Shown here in pieces: positions 5,276-7,569 of a stretch of DNA of 7,569 nucleotides. The DNA is taken from contig DATC01000006.1 of NCBI GenBank assembly GCA_002504495.1, forward strand, positions 1 to 7,569. Direction: 5' to 3'. The notes under the pieces are model-generated. The model searched no databases. It was not told the origin of the DNA and saw only the letters and a list, made by a program, of their open reading frames with translations. The stretch is from Methanomassiliicoccaceae archaeon UBA537 (lineage in GTDB: Archaea; Thermoplasmatota; Thermoplasmata; Methanomassiliicoccales; Methanomethylophilaceae). The translations under genes were made by a program, and so were the position numbers. The first letter of the stretch is position 1. Each line of letters begins with the position of its first letter.

Positions 5276-5732
5276 ATGAAGGGGAACGGAAGAACCGCCG
5301 TGGTAGGACTGGGAAGTCCCATCATGTGCGACGACGCGGTCGGTCTGAAGGTGTCGGAGGCCATCGACGATATGGACCTCCCCGACGTGGACTGCTTCCA
5401 GGAGGCCATCGGCGGCATAGACATACTTCCTGTGATCCACGGCTACTCCCATGCAGTCATAGTCGACGCCGTGATGACGGGAGAGCACGGGCCCGGAACC
5501 GTGATGATATTCGACGAGGCCTACTTCGACAGCGTGATCGCCGACACCCCTACGCACGATGTGAACCTTCCGACCGGCATCAAGATCGGCCGGATGATGG
5601 ACCCCGACCTCATGCCTGAGACGGTGGACTTCGTGGCGATAGAGGTCGAGGATATGAGCACCGTCACCGAGGAGATGACTCCCGCGGTGGCAGGCTCGGT
5701 CGCAAGCGCGGTGGAAGCGGTCCTCCACGTAA
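5276..5732 (+). CDS. Hydrogenase maturation protease (peptidase M52, HycI/HybD family), 3' end disrupted
   Basis: Homology covers about 152 residues, the usual length of the family. The start MKGNGRTAVVGLGS leads into the G-x-G-x-P-x-x-x-D-D-x-x-G motif. D20, D64 and H94 correspond to the three Ni-sensing ligands (Glu16, Asp62, His93 of HybD). Such proteases clip the C-terminal peptide of a [NiFe]-hydrogenase large subunit after nickel insertion; in a methanogen with cytosolic HdrABC the likely client is MvhA. The frame has no stop where the family ends (V-L-H-V-I, about 5730). It runs on to 7066 opposite the M16 gene. A TAA lies one base out of frame at 5730-5732, and I use it as the probable original end. 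A one-base insertion, a stop-loss substitution or an assembly error would explain this. Confidence 0.8.
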
Positions 5733-5758
5733 TCGGAACCCGCAAAGGCTCGACTGCC

Positions 5759-7051
5759 TCATCGACGGACGGGAGGACCTCGGAATCCGATCTCCGAGAG
5801 ATCCATCTTCGATACGGCGCGTCCTGCCTTGCCCAGGACGACGACATTCATCCTATCGAAGCGGAGCACGTCCTCTGCGACCCTCATGACGTCCTCGTCC
5901 GTCACGGCGTCGATCTTGGCCAGCCTCTCTTCCAAAGACTCCTCGGAACCGTTCAGCATATGGTTCACTCCGAGCCGGTACAGCCTGTGCTCGGTGCTCT
6001 CCATGCCCCTCACGTTAGCCCCCTTGATGAGGTTCTTGGCTCTGTCGAGCTCTCCCTTCTCCAGCCCTTCACTGATCAATCTTCCGAACTCGCCGGTGGC
6101 CGTCTTCATGGCCTCCATCACGTTCTTCTCGGTGCACGACATGTACGTGGCCAAAGAACTGGCATCGCTGTTCTGCGAAACCGTGGCATAGACGGAATAC
6201 ACCAGCGCCTTCTTCTCCCTGACGGACTGGAACAGCCTGGAGGACGTGCCCGACCCGAGGACGGCGGCCAGCATCGTCAATGCCGAACGGTCCGCGGACG
6301 ACGCGTCGTATCCGGGGAATCCTATGGCCGCCTGGAGATGATCCGTGTCGGTCTTGACGTATCTGTATCCGGACTCCGGGATCGATGGAGCGCTCCTCAC
6401 GTTCCTCTTCCCCCCGGTTCTGCCGTCGAGCGCCCTCTCTGCCCATTCCACAGTGGTCTCGAGATCCACATCGCCTGCGGCGTAGACCTCTATGTTGGGG
6501 ACGAGATACTTCTCCTCGTAGTACGTGCGAAGATCCCTGGATGTAAGGCCCTCGACTACCTTCTTGTCCCCTCCCTCGTCCTGACCCAGAGGATGTCCTC
6601 TCCAGAGCTGGCTCTCGAAAAGGTCGTGTATCCAGGTTTCCGGCTCGCTCTCGATCATGCTGAGCTCTTGGAGCACGATCTTCTTCTCCAGCTCGGTATC
6701 ATTGTCGTTGATCAGCGGATTGGCGACTATGTCGCCCACCATGTCCATCGCCGTCGAGGCGGTCTCGCTTATAGTGATGCCGTAGAAGGCCGTCATCTCC
6801 CTGCCGGTGAAGGCGTTCATCTCGCCCCCTGCGCCTTCGATCTCCTTGGCCATCTGGTACGAGCTTCTCGACGTCGTCTCCCTGAAGACGGTGTGCTCGA
6901 GCAGGTGGGACAGCCCGAATACCTCCGGAGTCTCATCCCTGGACCCCGTGGCGACTCCTATCATGAAGCCGGCGCTTCTGCTGCCTGGAATACGTTCCAC
7001 CGTCACTGGTATGCCTGCAGAAGTGCAGGCGCTGGATATGCGATCGCTCAT
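5759..7051 (-). CDS. M16 family zinc metallopeptidase (processing-peptidase-like)
   Basis: A 430-residue protein of the single-chain, two-domain M16B type (mitochondrial processing peptidase beta / PqqL-like). The inverted zinc motif HLLEH is at 49-53, with the third ligand E129 in LQEL. The 75-residue spacing fits the family pattern HxxEH-x(74-76)-E. The C-terminal half has the SSRLFQSVREKKALVYSVYA segment (270-290) with the conserved R and Y pair. It should be a cytosolic peptidase that encloses and cleaves unfolded peptides; the substrate is unknown. The start at 7051 has a TATA element about 28 bases upstream, giving a leaderless message. It converges on the M52 gene, leaving about 26 bases if that gene ends at 5732. 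It ends in TGA. Confidence 0.93.
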   Translation of the reverse strand: MSDRISSACTSAGIPVTVERIPGSRSAGFMIGVATGSRDETPEVFGLSHLLEHTVFRETTSRSSYQMAKEIEGAGGEMNAFTGREMTAFYGITISETASTAMDMVGDIVANPLINDNDTELEKKIVLQELSMIESEPETWIHDLFESQLWRGHPLGQDEGGDKKVVEGLTSRDLRTYYEEKYLVPNIEVYAAGDVDLETTVEWAERALDGRTGGKRNVRSAPSIPESGYRYVKTDTDHLQAAIGFPGYDASSADRSALTMLAAVLGSGTSSRLFQSVREKKALVYSVYATVSQNSDASSLATYMSCTEKNVMEAMKTATGEFGRLISEGLEKGELDRAKNLIKGANVRGMESTEHRLYRLGVNHMLNGSEESLEERLAKIDAVTDEDVMRVAEDVLRFDRMNVVVLGKAGRAVSKMDLSEIGFRGPPVRR

Positions 7052-7074
7052 GTCGACCGGGATTGACGATTCAC

Positions 7075-7085
7075 CTTAATATCTT
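7075..7085. promoter_or_regulatory. Shared TATA element between the M16 and PAC2 genes
   Basis: CTTAATATCTT (plus) / AAGATATTAAG (minus) is nearly symmetrical and is the only AT-rich box in the 52 bp between the divergent start codons. Its centre is about 28 bases from the M16 ATG (7051) and about 25 bases from the PAC2 ATG (7104). One TBP-binding site could therefore direct leaderless transcription in both directions. Confidence 0.5.
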
Positions 7086-7103
7086 GCCAGCCATGAAGGG
7101 TGC

Positions 7104-7569
7104 ATGACGATAGAGGCTCATGTCTATGAGAATTCGTTGCTAGACGATCCCGTCGCCATCATCGGTTTCCCGAGCGTCGGACTCGTCAGCTCCATCACGG
7201 CCAGCTATTGCATCACACAGCTGGGACTGGAACCGAAGGTGGGTCTCAACGGCCAGACATTGCCTCCGTACTGCATTATCGCGAACGGAATCGCTTTCCC
7301 GCCTATCAGGATATTCGGCGGAAAGGGACGCACCAAGACCGCAAGGGACGTGCTCGTCTGCACGGCGGAATTCGCACCCAAGGCGGAGGACTGCTACGAG
7401 GTCGGAACAGCCGTCCTCCGCTCCCTGAGGGACCTGGGGTGCCGCCAGGTCATCTGCCTCGAAGGGATGCCGAGACTCAGCCCCGAGGACAAGATGGTCG
7501 TCTGCGGAAGCGATTCACGTGCATCCGCTATGGTCGACAAGTCCGGCCTTACCAGGTTGGACAACGGCA
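7104..7569 (+). CDS. PAC2 family protein (proteasome assembly chaperone-like), cut by window edge
   Basis: The frame is open from the ATG at 7104 to the window end, giving 155 residues with no stop. Residues 18-33 (A-I-I-G-F-P-S-V-G-L-V-S-S-I) form the typical PAC2 glycine-rich start. LPP at 53-55, FPPIRIF at 65-71 and the V-I-C-L-E-G-M strand-loop at 116-122 follow the family pattern. The archaeal PAC2 / COG1938-COG2047 proteins resemble eukaryotic proteasome assembly chaperone 2, but their own role is not settled. It is divergent from the M16 peptidase and shares its promoter region, suggesting joint expression of two proteolysis-related genes. The start is supported by the TATA element about 25 bases upstream. 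There is no Shine-Dalgarno site. Confidence 0.85.
   Translation, partial: MTIEAHVYENSLLDDPVAIIGFPSVGLVSSITASYCITQLGLEPKVGLNGQTLPPYCIIANGIAFPPIRIFGGKGRTKTARDVLVCTAEFAPKAEDCYEVGTAVLRSLRDLGCRQVICLEGMPRLSPEDKMVVCGSDSRASAMVDKSGLTRLDNG

Noticed and set aside
5762..7066. Long plus-strand open frame continuing from the M52 protease across the M16 gene
   Set aside because: It is the exact in-phase antisense of a well-supported M16 gene. It stays open because that gene uses no TTA, CTA or TCA codons. The translation shows no family features.
1..7569. Mobile elements, CRISPR repeats, toxin-antitoxin or defence genes
   Set aside because: No transposase or integrase motif, terminal repeats, regularly spaced repeats or defence domains were seen. 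The content is ordinary chromosomal genes.

Overview
The window is from a methanogenic archaeon. The best guess is the Thermoplasmata-related, H2-dependent methylotrophic methanogens (Methanomassiliicoccales / Methanomethylophilaceae). The evidence is archaeal ribosomal protein S3Ae, TATA-box promoters that often give leaderless mRNAs, an elongator tRNA-Met with a small intron, and heterodisulfide reductase genes hdrC and hdrB. The order-level placement is inference; the archaeal methanogen call is firm. By eye the coding DNA is GC-rich, and all six complete genes whose stop can be assigned end in TGA.

Left part, all minus strand (1-3850). The first 155 bases hold the start of an ArsA/Get3-type ATPase. 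Next come an intron-containing tRNA-Met(CAT) at 224-332 and a non-coding stretch with an inverted repeat. Ribosomal protein S3Ae, with an acidic tail, lies at 566-1327 and has its own promoter and terminator. An AT-rich intergenic region follows, carrying a perfect 10-bp-arm palindrome. The hdrC-hdrB operon runs from about 2962 down to 1614, and a LysR/ModE-like regulator lies at 3050-3850.

Middle part, plus strand (3960-about 5732). Reading divergently from the regulator is a membrane CTP-dependent prenol/dolichol kinase-like protein. It is followed after 2 bases by a thymidylate-kinase-like P-loop kinase that has lost part of the usual DR(Y/H) motif. That frame then runs without a stop into a hydrogenase maturation protease (peptidase M52). 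The protease in turn has no in-frame stop at its natural end.

Right part. A convergent minus-strand M16 zinc peptidase (5759-7051) shares a 52-bp intergenic region with a plus-strand PAC2-family gene (7104 onward, cut by the window end). One TATA-like element sits at leaderless distance from both start codons.

Functional links: HdrB/HdrC reduce the CoM-S-S-CoB heterodisulfide that ends methanogenesis, normally together with HdrA and the [NiFe] hydrogenase MvhADG. The M52 protease matures the large subunit of such a hydrogenase. The membrane kinase and the odd thymidylate-kinase-like protein form a tight pair that may act in sequence on a prenyl lipid, which is a hypothesis. I found no mobile element, CRISPR array or defence system. 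The points most worth a second look are the stop-less kinase/M52 frame, the possible bidirectional TATA element, the 24-bp palindrome and the atypical kinase pair.
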